Assembly: GCA_946887065.1 (NCBI GenBank)
Contig: CAMPKL010000011.1
Span: 1 to 18,016, forward strand
Direction: 5' to 3'
Origin: an uncultured Bryobacterales bacterium
GTDB taxonomy: Bacteria > Acidobacteriota > Terriglobia > Bryobacterales > UBA6623
Length of the DNA stretch: 18,016 nt
Part shown: piece after piece, positions 1 to 7,686 of the stretch
Layout of the letters: each line of letters starts with the position of its first letter
Position numbering within the stretch: position 1 is the stretch's first letter
Made by a program: the position numbers and the translations under genes
The notes under the pieces: generated by a model
The model's database searches: none
Told to the model about the DNA's origin: nothing
Seen by the model: the letters and a program-made list of their open reading frames with translations, nothing else

Positions 1-1036
1 CGGGGTCGTCATTGCCGAAGGCCGCCCGGCGCGCCGCGATGGACGCCTGATACAGGGGTTCCGCCTCGACCAGACGTCCTCGCACATGATAAAGACCAGC
101 CAGGTTATTCAGCGTTGCCGCAGTGTCAGGATGACTTTCACCCAGAGCGGCCCGGCGGATTCCCAGGGCTCTCTTCAACAAGCGCTCCGCAGCGTCGAAG
201 TCTCCCGCGCCGCGCCGAACGTTGCCGAGGCTGTCAATCGCCGTCGCCGCCTCTGGACTCTCAGGGCCCAACGTCTGCTCAAAGATGGAAACGGATTCCT
301 CCAGATAGCCGGCCGCTGCGGCCCAGTCCTGGCGCTCGGCGGCAAGCAGTCCAAGGCTATTAAGGGTAAGAGCCGTTTCCGGATTCGGATCCGCCAGTTC
401 GGCGCGCTGAATCCCCAGCGCCTCGACGTGTAACCGTTCTGCTTCCTCTGACTGGCTCTTCGCCTCAAGGACAATGGCCAAGTTCCGCATACGCGTCGCC
501 GTGCGCCCAGCGTTTAGCGCCGAACGATAGAAGGACTCCGCCTCATCCAGTCGTCCCTGCGACCGCGTCAGCGCCGCTAGTCGTTCCAGCGTGCCGGCCC
601 ACGGATCTCCTAACAGCACACGCTGCGATAGGGCCGTGGAAAGGAGTTCCTCCGCGCCGTCGTCGTCTCCTCTTTCCAGCCGTATTTCCGCCCAGGTTTC
701 CAAAGCGTCCGCCAAACGATCCGGATTTCTATCGTCCGCATTCGAAAGGACCCCATAGGCTTGTTCGATCAACGTCTCCGCTTCTTTCCCGCTGCCATGG
801 GCGGCGAGGTAAAGCCCTAGATCCAAGCGTCTCTCGGCGGTCGTGGGATCGTTCGCTCCAGACTGCTGTTCCTGCAGCGACAGCGCCTCGCGATAGAGAA
901 CTGTGAATTCGGATAAGTCCTGCCCCGGTAGGATTACTGAGCAGGCAAATAAAGCAATTGCCGCAACCGGCCAGGATCGGCGACGGCGGGACCGCTGAAA
1001 CCCGCGGTTCCGGCTAATGCTGTAAGCAATGAACAA
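1..1036 (-). CDS. Exported TPR-repeat protein (kinesin light chain-like), C-terminus off the window
   Basis: The minus strand is open from the left edge to about 1036. It encodes helical tetratricopeptide repeats of the 42-residue kinesin-light-chain type. Typical repeat cores are 'TLNSLGLLAAERQDW', 'AIDSLGNVRRGAGDFDAAE' and 'TLNNLAGLYHVRGR', each followed by E-A-E/A-E-R-L and a G-x-x-(H/S)P-(D/E)-T/A turn. The N-terminus has an Arg cluster (RSRRRR) and a hydrophobic stretch (WPVAAIALFACSVILPG), which look like a signal peptide or membrane anchor. I find no in-frame ATG. The best start I see is a TTG at 1034-1036, without a convincing ribosome binding site, so the start is uncertain by tens of bases. 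TPR arrays bind protein partners; no enzymatic domain is visible in the part present. It points away from the polysaccharide operon and nothing links it to that operon. Confidence 0.75.
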   Translation of the reverse strand, partial: MFIAYSISRNRGFQRSRRRRSWPVAAIALFACSVILPGQDLSEFTVLYREALSLQEQQSGANDPTTAERRLDLGLYLAAHGSGKEAETLIEQAYGVLSNADDRNPDRLADALETWAEIRLERGDDDGAEELLSTALSQRVLLGDPWAGTLERLAALTRSQGRLDEAESFYRSALNAGRTATRMRNLAIVLEAKSQSEEAERLHVEALGIQRAELADPNPETALTLNSLGLLAAERQDWAAAAGYLEESVSIFEQTLGPESPEAATAIDSLGNVRRGAGDFDAAERLLKRALGIRRAALGESHPDTAATLNNLAGLYHVRGRLVEAEPLYQASIAARRAAFGNDDP

Positions 1037-1370
1037 GACGTAGGAATTGTAGCTCGATGGGGAGCGAGCCGAGCCGGGATGATACTGTCCATCAATGGAT
1101 GGCCGACATTCTCGTTGCCGCGGCCTTCTCCAGTTGCGGCGGGCTTCTCCACTGGCCGAACCCAGCTGGCCCACAAGACTTAATTCCTGCGTTCCGACTT
1201 TCCAAAGATTCGACGAGGCCACTACAGGCTGTTCCGCTTCCGCAGACGTCGGGGCAGGGTTTGGGGGGATGCGCAGCAGCGCTCCAGGCCAGGGCGCCGG
1301 CGCGCCGAATGCGAACCGGCTGGGATTGGAAAAGGGGACGGACGACGCCCGCCCCCTGATCTTGACGCGG
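1037..1370. other. Intergenic region
   Basis: This is a gap of about 330 bp between two minus-strand genes. The reading frames that cross it show no family resemblance and no supported ribosome binding site, so I see no gene here. It must hold the promoter of the TPR gene, but I cannot pick out a convincing -35/-10 pair. The only clear element is the terminator of the downstream-reading gene, listed separately. Confidence 0.5.
1330..1356 (-). terminator. Rho-independent terminator of the large NHL/Ig-repeat gene
   Basis: Read on the minus strand, the stem is GGGGGCGG paired with CCGTCCCC (eight pairs, one G-U), with the loop GCGTCGT, followed directly by TTTT. It begins 14 bases past the TAG stop at 1371-1373. 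Strong GC stem, short loop and U-tract in the right orientation make this a textbook intrinsic terminator. Confidence 0.75.
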
Positions 1371-4300
1371 CTACAGAATGCCTTGGATGACGACGTCAAC
1401 ATCCTTGACCGTCGCATTGAGGGTTGCCGTGATTGAACCATCGTGGTCCGAGAGCAGGCTCGTCAGCGTCCCTACCAATGAGGCGGTGACGTTGAAGTTC
1501 GCGGAGCTCGCCCCTGCGGGCACGATCACTTGGGTGGGAACGACGACCTTAAGCAAGCCGCCGAGAAGACCCAGAACGATGGACTCCTGGCTGCCTTGCA
1601 GTTGTACGGCGAGGCCGCCGACCGGCGCGGGGCCGGATAGGGTGACCGTTGCCGTCGTGGATCCGCCGATCAGCGGGAACGCGGATTGGCTGACCCCAAG
1701 CGATTGCAGAATCGGCGCCAGGATGTCGAGTTCGACTTGGACGCCGGGGCAGTCACCCAGCAGCGCCTCCAACGTGGAGTGCAAGATGGTTGGGACAGCA
1801 GCCACGTTAACCGTGAATTGAGCGGAGGTTTGTCCTGCCGGCACCAGAACCGAGAGAGGAGCATTGAGAGCTGCGTCACTGCTGACCAAGGTGATCTGCG
1901 AGCCGCCTGACGGCGCCGGACCGGTGAGAGTGACGGTGCCGAGTATGGAGCCGCCGCCGAGCACGCTGCCAACAGACAGGGTCAAGTCCGCCACGCAGGG
2001 AGGTTCGACGCCAATGGTGATCTCGACGCCCGAGCAAGAGCCGACGGTTGCCGTGATCAGAGACGATACCAGCGAAGACACTGCATGGGTCGTGATGGTG
2101 AAACCGACCGACAGTTGACCCTCGGGCACATGAACCGTGGCTGGGACCGAGACGGCCAGCAGGGCGCTAGTCAGTTCGACGTCGAGACCTCCTTGAGGAG
2201 CAGGTCCGGTCAGATGTACGATCGCCGAGAGGCTGGTTCCGCCAAGGACGGTACCGAGGAAGTTCTGCAAGTTGATTTGAATGCTCGATACGCACGGTAT
2301 CGGGTTGATGGTGAGCGTGTCGGAGACTGTGTTAGCCGATGTCGCGGTAATGTCAGCGACCGTCGGCGCTACGACCGCCGATGTCGGGATGCCGAACTGA
2401 GCCGATGTTTGGCCTGCGGCGATGGTGACCGAATCGGGCACGGTTGCCGCTGTCTTGTTGCTGGCCAGAGTCACGAAGACACCGGCGGCAGGCGCCGGCG
2501 CAACCAAGGTGACCGTGCCGGTCGCTGCATCTCCGCCAACAACAGTGGCGGGGGAGACGACCAGGCTGAGGATCTGTCCTTGGCCTGGGCCGCCGGGCTG
2601 GATGGTCAGCGTGTCAGAGACTGAATTCGCCGATGTCGCCGTGATCTGCGGCACCGTCGTTGACTGAACCGGGGTCGTCGAGACGGGGAACTGGCCGGTC
2701 GTCTTACCTGCGCCGATGGTAATCGAGGCGGGCACGGTGGCCGCCGGATTATTGCTGGCCAGCGTGACCAGGACGCCGCCTGCCAGAGCCGAAGCCGCCA
2801 AAGTGACCGTGCCGGTGGCGCTGGCGCCTCCAGTGACGGTGTCGGGATTGATGACCAGACTGAGGATCGTACCTTGGCTTGTGCCGGCCGGCGGTTGAAT
2901 CGTCAGCGTTTCCGTAGCGGAGTTGTTCGCCGTCGCCGTGATGCCGGCCAGAGTGGCGGCTTGGACGGACGACGTCGTAATGGGGAACGATACGCTCGTC
3001 TCCCCCGCTGGAATCGTAACAGACGGCGGAACCGTCGCCGCGGGTTTGCCGCTGGACAGAGTCACGACGACCCCGCCCAGGGGCGCAGGTTCAGTTAGCG
3101 TCACCGTGCCCGTTGCCGTTGCGCCGCCGATCACCGAACCCGGCGCGACTACGATGCTGAGAATCGTGCCTCCGCCGTTGCCGCCCTGGGGCAGGATCAA
3201 CAGCGTGTCACTGACGGAGTTCTTCGAAATTGCCGTGATGACGGATTCTTGGGGAGTCGTGACCGCGGACGTCGTAATCGCGAAGTTGGCGAAAAGTGCG
3301 CCGGCCGGAACAATGATCGACTGCGGCACGCCGGCGTTGGAGCCGGACCTAGACAAGAAGACTTGAGCTCCGCCTTCTGGCGCCGGCGCGTACAGCGTCA
3401 CCCGTCCTGTTGATCCCTTCCCGCCGACGACTGAGTTAGGCGTTACGGTGAGCGAGAGCAGGTCAACGAGCGCCGGGCCTTCCGGATCCGGCTCGGTTGG
3501 ATCGATGACGAACGGGCCTTCGGTCGGCGGGCCACCGTCGGGATCGGAGACGGAGACGCGGGCGAACGTCCGCTGAGTCACCGGCTCGGTCCAAACGAGG
3601 AATTCGACGGAGCGCATGCGCTCTGGGATCAGAACTTCGTCGTGTGTGTAGGATTTGGGACCTGCGCTAACCGCGAGTAGAACGCCGTCCTGCCAAGCCG
3701 GCCGCGAGATCCAGACGGTTGCGGAAAGGGTTTCGCCGCCAATGACGACTGGCTTAGACAAATCGATGCGCTCGATCAGTTTCTCGCGCCAGACCACAAG
3801 AGTGGCGCCGGTAGTATCGGTAAACGATCCACTGTTGGCGGTGACGCTGGCCGTATCGGCGAAATATGTCGGCAGATTCGGCTCATCGAAAACGAGAGTC
3901 TCGGCCTCGAAGAAGGCGACCTGCTTACCCGCAGGTACGGTCACGGACGCAGGGATCAACAGGTTTTCATGGTTGCTGCCGAGCACCACGACAGTATCGG
4001 CTTCCACAGGGCAATTAAAGCGGACGAAGCCGTGAAGAGGTTCCTCGGGCATCAATGCGCCGCGATCCAGCATGACCTGCAGGCTTTGCAGGCAGGCGCC
4101 CCCTTCGGCGCGAACGACGCGCGCCAAACGACGAACGAGGCGGTTCTCGGAGCTGGCGAAGAAGATCTCGCCCGTGGGGCCGAAGGACGGTCCTCTCGGA
4201 TGATTCAGATTGGCGTTAAGAGCCGCCGTGTGATCGGGCGAGATGCCTGCAGTCCCGGTTCCGCCGAAAGTGTGCAGCATGCAGTCGGCGCCGACTGAAC

Positions 4301-5921
4301 GAATTTTGTTCGTGGCGGCGTCGGTAATGCAGACGCCGCCGTTGGGATCGGACACGATTTGTAGCCCCAGTCCGAGGGGAGCGGCCTCGAAGGGTACGCC
4401 GCTGTCGGCGTCGCCGTCTTCACCTATTCCGCCAACCGTGCGGATGATTCCTGCGGGATCGACGCGGCGGACGCGGCGCGTGCCGTCGCCGATGAGGACG
4501 CTTTGATCCAGTCCGACGGCCACGGATGTGGGATTGGTCAGTACGGCGAGCAGCGCCGGACCTCCGTCGCCTGCGGGGCCTTCTTCTCCAGTGCCCGCGA
4601 ATGCCGAGATGTAACCATCGCCGTAGACCTTGCGGACTCGCTCGTTGGATTGATCGACGATATAAAGGCTGCCGTGGACGTTGAAGGCGAGGCCGACCGG
4701 CGCCCCGAATTTGGCTTGAACGGCCAAACCCAGATCGCCTGAATCGCCCGCGAGACCGTTGCCGGCGAAGGCATGGATCTTGCCGTCCGCGGCGATTCGC
4801 CTTACCCGATGATCTTCAGAGTCGGCCACGAAAACGTCGCCGTTGCGGTCGACGGCGAGCGCTACGGGTCGGCGGAACTTGGCGGCGATCGCTGGGCCGC
4901 CGTCGCCATCGCCGCCTGCTTCGCCCGTACCGGCGAACTTGGTGATGACCCCGGCGGGAGAAACTTTGCGAATGACCCGCGCCTCGGAGTCAGCGATGTA
5001 CAGATTGCCGTGACGATCGAGGGCGGTGGCTGCAGGCGCGCGCAGGGCGGCCTGGAGGGCTGGGCCGCCGTCTCCGGAGGAACCGTCCACTCCGTTGCCG
5101 GCCTCGGTGACAACTTCCAATTCGCCTTCCGGAGTCTCTTCGATGAGTAGGACGGAGATGCGATTAGACGCCTCTTCGCCGATCCAGATACGCAACTCGA
5201 CAAAGCCGGCGTTGGCCATATGTGCAGGTACGACGACGTTAATTTGATCGAGGCCGAAGAACAGTGGCGCGGGTCCGGCATACTCGACGGCTAGTTCGAT
5301 GACTCTTCCAGTGCGGTCGACGGCTTCCACCTGAATCAAGGCGGCGGCATTGGACTCGCCGTCGGGAGCGGCGAAGCGGATGCCGGTACCCCACAAGGTC
5401 AGACGCGTGCGGGTGTCCTCGCTGGGGCTTTGGGCATTGATTACGCGAAACGATTCCAGTCCGGACGTCAGCCCTTCCAGGACGGCGCCGCGATTGAATC
5501 GGACGCAGGGCAGCAGGAACAGACCAGGGGCCACGTCGTGCATCGTAGTCTCGAGTTCACCTGTTTCGCCGTTGACGCGAACGGTGATCGTGACAGGACC
5601 AGGGGGCGCCGACTGATCGATGTAAAAATTGATCTGCAGGGGGGAGACGTAGATTAGACCGGAAGGTTGCCCGTTGATCTCGACGGATACGCCTCCTAGT
5701 TCGGTCGGCAATAGGCCGTCTCCATCCAGTTCTGCGACGAGGGTCTCGGTCGAAAGCCCCGTGCCAAAAATCGACGCGATGGAACCAGGTGCGATCTGGT
5801 CCTCGAAGCTTGCAGCCGACACGACGGCAGTAGGCTCAGGACTGGCTAGACTGTTCGCGGCTGAGAGAGCTGCGAGAAAAACTAAACAAATTGATCGGAT
5901 TGCACTGATATGTCGCCGCAT
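1371..5921 (-). CDS. Very large secreted protein: TIGR03437 domain, NHL propeller, Ig-like repeats
   Basis: The product is 1516 residues. I chose the ATG at 5919-5921 because it has AAGGA six bases upstream and starts a signal peptide (MRRHISAIRSICLVFLAALS, cleavage near residue 26); a longer frame to 5981 lacks these. Residues ~33-255 match TIGR03437, a domain expanded in Solibacter-type Acidobacteriota, with the signature 'LFFGLDQINVVVP'. Residues ~266-607 hold six NHL-type blades, seen as '(L/V)A.D..G.(L/V)(Y/F)(I/V)AD' plus 'RVR(K/R)' and 'FAGTG', which fits a six-bladed beta-propeller. Residues ~608-1516 are nine Ig-like beta-sandwich repeats of about 95-100 residues. No catalytic motif is seen. 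The likely role is adhesion or binding at the cell surface or in the extracellular matrix. It is followed by its own terminator and is not in the polysaccharide operon. Confidence 0.9.
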   Translation of the reverse strand: MRRHISAIRSICLVFLAALSAANSLASPEPTAVVSAASFEDQIAPGSIASIFGTGLSTETLVAELDGDGLLPTELGGVSVEINGQPSGLIYVSPLQINFYIDQSAPPGPVTITVRVNGETGELETTMHDVAPGLFLLPCVRFNRGAVLEGLTSGLESFRVINAQSPSEDTRTRLTLWGTGIRFAAPDGESNAAALIQVEAVDRTGRVIELAVEYAGPAPLFFGLDQINVVVPAHMANAGFVELRIWIGEEASNRISVLLIEETPEGELEVVTEAGNGVDGSSGDGGPALQAALRAPAATALDRHGNLYIADSEARVIRKVSPAGVITKFAGTGEAGGDGDGGPAIAAKFRRPVALAVDRNGDVFVADSEDHRVRRIAADGKIHAFAGNGLAGDSGDLGLAVQAKFGAPVGLAFNVHGSLYIVDQSNERVRKVYGDGYISAFAGTGEEGPAGDGGPALLAVLTNPTSVAVGLDQSVLIGDGTRRVRRVDPAGIIRTVGGIGEDGDADSGVPFEAAPLGLGLQIVSDPNGGVCITDAATNKIRSVGADCMLHTFGGTGTAGISPDHTAALNANLNHPRGPSFGPTGEIFFASSENRLVRRLARVVRAEGGACLQSLQVMLDRGALMPEEPLHGFVRFNCPVEADTVVVLGSNHENLLIPASVTVPAGKQVAFFEAETLVFDEPNLPTYFADTASVTANSGSFTDTTGATLVVWREKLIERIDLSKPVVIGGETLSATVWISRPAWQDGVLLAVSAGPKSYTHDEVLIPERMRSVEFLVWTEPVTQRTFARVSVSDPDGGPPTEGPFVIDPTEPDPEGPALVDLLSLTVTPNSVVGGKGSTGRVTLYAPAPEGGAQVFLSRSGSNAGVPQSIIVPAGALFANFAITTSAVTTPQESVITAISKNSVSDTLLILPQGGNGGGTILSIVVAPGSVIGGATATGTVTLTEPAPLGGVVVTLSSGKPAATVPPSVTIPAGETSVSFPITTSSVQAATLAGITATANNSATETLTIQPPAGTSQGTILSLVINPDTVTGGASATGTVTLAASALAGGVLVTLASNNPAATVPASITIGAGKTTGQFPVSTTPVQSTTVPQITATSANSVSDTLTIQPGGPGQGQILSLVVSPATVVGGDAATGTVTLVAPAPAAGVFVTLASNKTAATVPDSVTIAAGQTSAQFGIPTSAVVAPTVADITATSANTVSDTLTINPIPCVSSIQINLQNFLGTVLGGTSLSAIVHLTGPAPQGGLDVELTSALLAVSVPATVHVPEGQLSVGFTITTHAVSSLVSSLITATVGSCSGVEITIGVEPPCVADLTLSVGSVLGGGSILGTVTLTGPAPSGGSQITLVSSDAALNAPLSVLVPAGQTSAQFTVNVAAVPTILHSTLEALLGDCPGVQVELDILAPILQSLGVSQSAFPLIGGSTTATVTLSGPAPVGGLAVQLQGSQESIVLGLLGGLLKVVVPTQVIVPAGASSANFNVTASLVGTLTSLLSDHDGSITATLNATVKDVDVVIQGIL
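1374..3472 (-). repeat. Tandem array of seven Ig-like repeats, about 285-340 bp each
   Basis: Within the large secreted gene, units start near 3472, 3169, 2873, 2579, 2294, 1997 and 1712, reading leftwards. Each begins with 'ILSL.V.P..V.GG', continues 'TGTVTL..PAP.GG..V.L.S', 'VP.S(V/I)TI.AG..(S/T)..F.I.T', and ends 'ITAT..NS.S(D/E)TLTI.P'. The first four units are most alike and are separated by Gly-rich linkers. The last three have diverged; two of these begin with Cys and carry a second Cys near the end (GSCSG, GDCPG), so each could hold one disulphide. Two weaker units lie upstream, to about 4097. Confidence 0.8.
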
Positions 5922-6178
5922 TGTGGTTCCTTTTTGTCGAAGGTGTCGCCCGGATACTACCTTCCTGCCGCGTGGTCCCACGCTCCAATCGGGCTAAAAC
6001 CCTAATACACCCTAGGATTCGACGACGACGTAACGGTGGTGCGGGGTCGCAGACTGTGACAGTTCAATTCCTAGATTGGCAATGAATCTGTGGCAAAAAC
6101 CGGTAAAGCGACGCTATTTATCGTAAAGCTTCTTGCGGCTGTTCGGCTTAGACTGCAGAGATGGTGAAGCAGCGGCTC

Positions 6179-6201
6179 GCCCGAGGCAGGCGCCTGCGGG
6201 C
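6179..6201. repeat. Strong GC hairpin in non-coding DNA
   Basis: GCCCG-AGGC pairs with GCCT-(g)-CGGGC around the four-base loop AGGC, giving a nine-pair stem with one bulged G. The centre also contains the 12-base perfect palindrome GCAGGCGCCTGC. There is no U-tract on either side, so it is not a standard terminator. Role unknown. Confidence 0.5.
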
Positions 6202-6320
6202 TTCTCGCCAAGAGCTCAGACGAAGGTTTATCAGGTACCGAAGGCTAGAAAGCGCCTAAGGTAACGATGTTCCGGCGAGGCGACAATTACAACTCTTGTT
6301 GAGACCGGAACGGGGAACGA

Positions 6321-6336
6321 CTAGGAGCCATCCTAG
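6321..6336. repeat. Short perfect inverted repeat, possible weak terminator
   Basis: CTAGGA-gcca-TCCTAG forms a six-pair stem with a four-base loop. It lies about 90 bases past the stop of the minus-strand glycosidase gene, but the only T-rich flank (GCTTTGTCTT) is on the plus side, which is the wrong direction for that gene. Role uncertain. Confidence 0.35.
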
Positions 6337-6427
6337 GCTTTGTCTTGAAACGGTGGGCACACAGCCTGCGACAAGGGGCCCGGATTCAGCGGCTCAAGCG
6401 CACAAATCGTCAGGGTCGGCGGTTCAG

Positions 6428-7312
6428 CTAGCTCGGCTCAGGCACGACTGTGGTCAGGTCGATTGAGGTCACGTAAGGCCAAAAGCCGTTCTGCCTTTCC
6501 ACGCGATACGCCTCTTTGATAGCCGCTTGATCATTGGCGTCGCAGTAGTCCAGCGTGAAGATCTTCAACTCGGGCCGGCGAATCCGCGCGTCGCGTAGCC
6601 AAGTCAACTGCCGCGCGTAATTGTCGGGACTCACCTTGACGTACTTCTTCCGATCAAAATCGTAGGTGGAGTACACCGACTCGGCAACAGCCACGTCAAT
6701 GTGGGCTTCAACGAGGGGCAGCAATTTGTAGGATCGATTCAGCATCAGAATTATGCCCGGAAAGCTCTGCCGGATCTCCCTAATTAGCGCGGCTGCTGCC
6801 TCGGCCATCCCTGCATAGCGACCCGGTTCAGACTCTTCGATTGCCAGCGGACTGTCGAGGGTGTCGAAAAATACGCCATCGAAGCCCTGCTCAAGGACCC
6901 ACGGAACAAGTCGGTCGCACACCCGTCGCCGCCAGCGCGAGTCACGAATGTCGATGTATTGATTGCCTAGCCACGTACTACTGGGGCGCACCAGCAGGCC
7001 GGCCGATTCGAGTTCAGAAAAGTATTCATAATCCGGGCTCGCCTCGCCAAGGCTCAAGTAGCCAACGATCTTCCTGTCTTGTCCCGAGAGCGACGAGACC
7101 GGCGGGTGATAGCGGCTGTCGAAAACGACATACGGATATCGCGTGAAGGTCTCTATGGGCTCCGTGTTTCCGTAGTAGACGATCCACCTATTCGGTCTCG
7201 CCTCCTCCTGCGAACTGCGTCCTACCCGTCGTCCATCGGATTGCGCGAACAGAAGAGAACCAAAGACAGAAAGGGCCGCTGCTCTTCTGGACAACTCAAC
7301 CCCTGCACTCAT
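6428..7312 (-). CDS. Secreted glycoside hydrolase, GH114/PelA-hydrolase type (alpha-1,4-galactosaminidase-like)
   Basis: The product is 294 residues, with an N-terminal signal-like segment (RRAAALSVFGSLLFAQ). The rest is a single TIM-barrel domain of the endo-alpha-1,4-polygalactosaminidase type, the fold shared by GH114 enzymes and the PelA hydrolase domain. Visible signatures are 'YVVFDSRYH' (D65), 'GYLSLGEAS' (84-92), 'GFDGVFFDTLDS' with D150 at a strand end, 'AVAESVYSTYDF' with E211, and 'TLDYCD' (D255). D150 and E211 are the best candidates for catalytic acids by position. It likely cleaves the galactosamine-rich polymer made by the divergent operon, for trimming, release or turnover. 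The ATG lacks a good ribosome binding site; a TTG seven codons in, preceded by AGGGG, is an alternative. In Pseudomonas this activity is fused to the deacetylase in PelA; here it is a separate gene. Confidence 0.82.
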   Translation of the reverse strand: MSAGVELSRRAAALSVFGSLLFAQSDGRRVGRSSQEEARPNRWIVYYGNTEPIETFTRYPYVVFDSRYHPPVSSLSGQDRKIVGYLSLGEASPDYEYFSELESAGLLVRPSSTWLGNQYIDIRDSRWRRRVCDRLVPWVLEQGFDGVFFDTLDSPLAIEESEPGRYAGMAEAAAALIREIRQSFPGIILMLNRSYKLLPLVEAHIDVAVAESVYSTYDFDRKKYVKVSPDNYARQLTWLRDARIRRPELKIFTLDYCDANDQAAIKEAYRVERQNGFWPYVTSIDLTTVVPEPS

Positions 7313-7333
7313 AACAGGATTCGATCTTGACAG

Positions 7334-7357
7334 ACTGTTTGCCCGTCGTCAAACAGT
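7334..7357. promoter_or_regulatory. Perfect palindrome, candidate operator
   Basis: ACTGTTTG and CAAACAGT form an 8-bp perfect inverted repeat separated by eight bases (CCCGTCGT). It sits about 22 bases upstream of the hydrolase start codon, inside the divergent promoter region. Symmetry and spacing fit a dimeric regulator site. As RNA from the minus strand it would also be a leader hairpin. The cognate factor is unknown. Confidence 0.45.
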
Positions 7358-7591
7358 AATAAACATTGGAACTTCTTTAACTTTTCTGGTTACGAGCTTG
7401 GTTGTTGCCGCCATCTAAGAATGTCCTTTGGCAACTGGAACCGAACGTCGCGAAACGCTCTGTATTGGCTGCCCGGACACCTTCTGAGGTTGTACTCTGT
7501 TGAAACGACGTGGCTTAACGACGCAACGCGCCGTGTTGCATACAACCAGTTGCTGGGATTTGTACTAGCCAGCTACCGCCAATAGTACCGG

Positions 7592-7616
7592 GGGAGGGCC
7601 TAAAAACTCCCCTCCC
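7592..7616 (+). promoter_or_regulatory. Leader hairpin that can compete for the deacetylase ribosome binding site
   Basis: GGGAGGG (7592-7598) pairs with CCCTCCC (7610-7616) over an 11-base loop. The same C-rich arm can instead pair with the Shine-Dalgarno at 7673-7680: CCTCCC (7611-7616) with GGGAGG (7675-7680), or CTCCCC (7607-7612) with GGGGAG. The two pairings exclude each other. This is by-eye pairing only; whether transcription starts upstream of 7592 is unknown. Confidence 0.35.
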
Positions 7617-7672
7617 ATAAAACCTTAATTCCGCCATATCTTCAAAGCCTACTTAGTCTTATTGGGCTTATC

Positions 7673-7680
7673 GGGGGAGG
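7673..7680 (+). promoter_or_regulatory. Strong Shine-Dalgarno of the operon's first gene
   Basis: GGGGGAGG is followed by AAC-ATG-ATG. It lies three bases before the first ATG (7684) and six before the second (7687). Normal spacing therefore favours the second ATG. Confidence 0.7.
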
Positions 7681-7686
7681 AACATG

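Larger units (their letters stand above)
5922..6427. other. Intergenic region with hairpins, no supported gene
   Basis: About 500 bp separate the large secreted gene from the glycosidase gene, both on the minus strand. No frame here has family resemblance. It should hold the promoter of the large gene (right next to 5921), but no convincing -35/-10 pair was found. Two notable hairpins (6179-6201 and 6321-6336) are listed separately. CGTGG-TC-CCACG near 5970-5981 is a further short inverted repeat. Confidence 0.5.
7313..7686. promoter_or_regulatory. Divergent promoter region between hydrolase gene and polysaccharide operon
   Basis: About 370 bp, more AT-rich than the flanking genes, lie between two genes that are transcribed apart. 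It must carry both promoters, but no strong sigma-70 pair or sigma-54 (TGGC-N8-TTGC) site could be picked by eye. Two structured elements (7334-7357 and 7592-7616) and a very strong Shine-Dalgarno at 7673-7680 are listed separately. No gene is seen inside. Confidence 0.6.

Noticed and set aside
934..1176. 80-residue minus-strand frame overlapping the TPR gene start
   Set aside because: It overlaps the signal-peptide region of the TPR gene in another frame. The TPR frame gives a coherent Arg-rich n-region and hydrophobic core leading into repeats; this one does not continue into any domain.
1378..5997. Many plus-strand open frames opposite the large secreted gene
   Set aside because: They lie antisense to a well supported 1516-residue coding frame, have repetitive Arg/Pro/Val-rich sequence mirrored from its repeats, and show no family resemblance.
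6161..6259. 32-residue Arg-rich plus-strand frame (MVKQRLARGRRL...)
   Set aside because: It spans the strong GC hairpin at 6179-6201, lacks a good ribosome binding site, and its Arg content is what GC-rich random sequence gives. Kept only as a curiosity.
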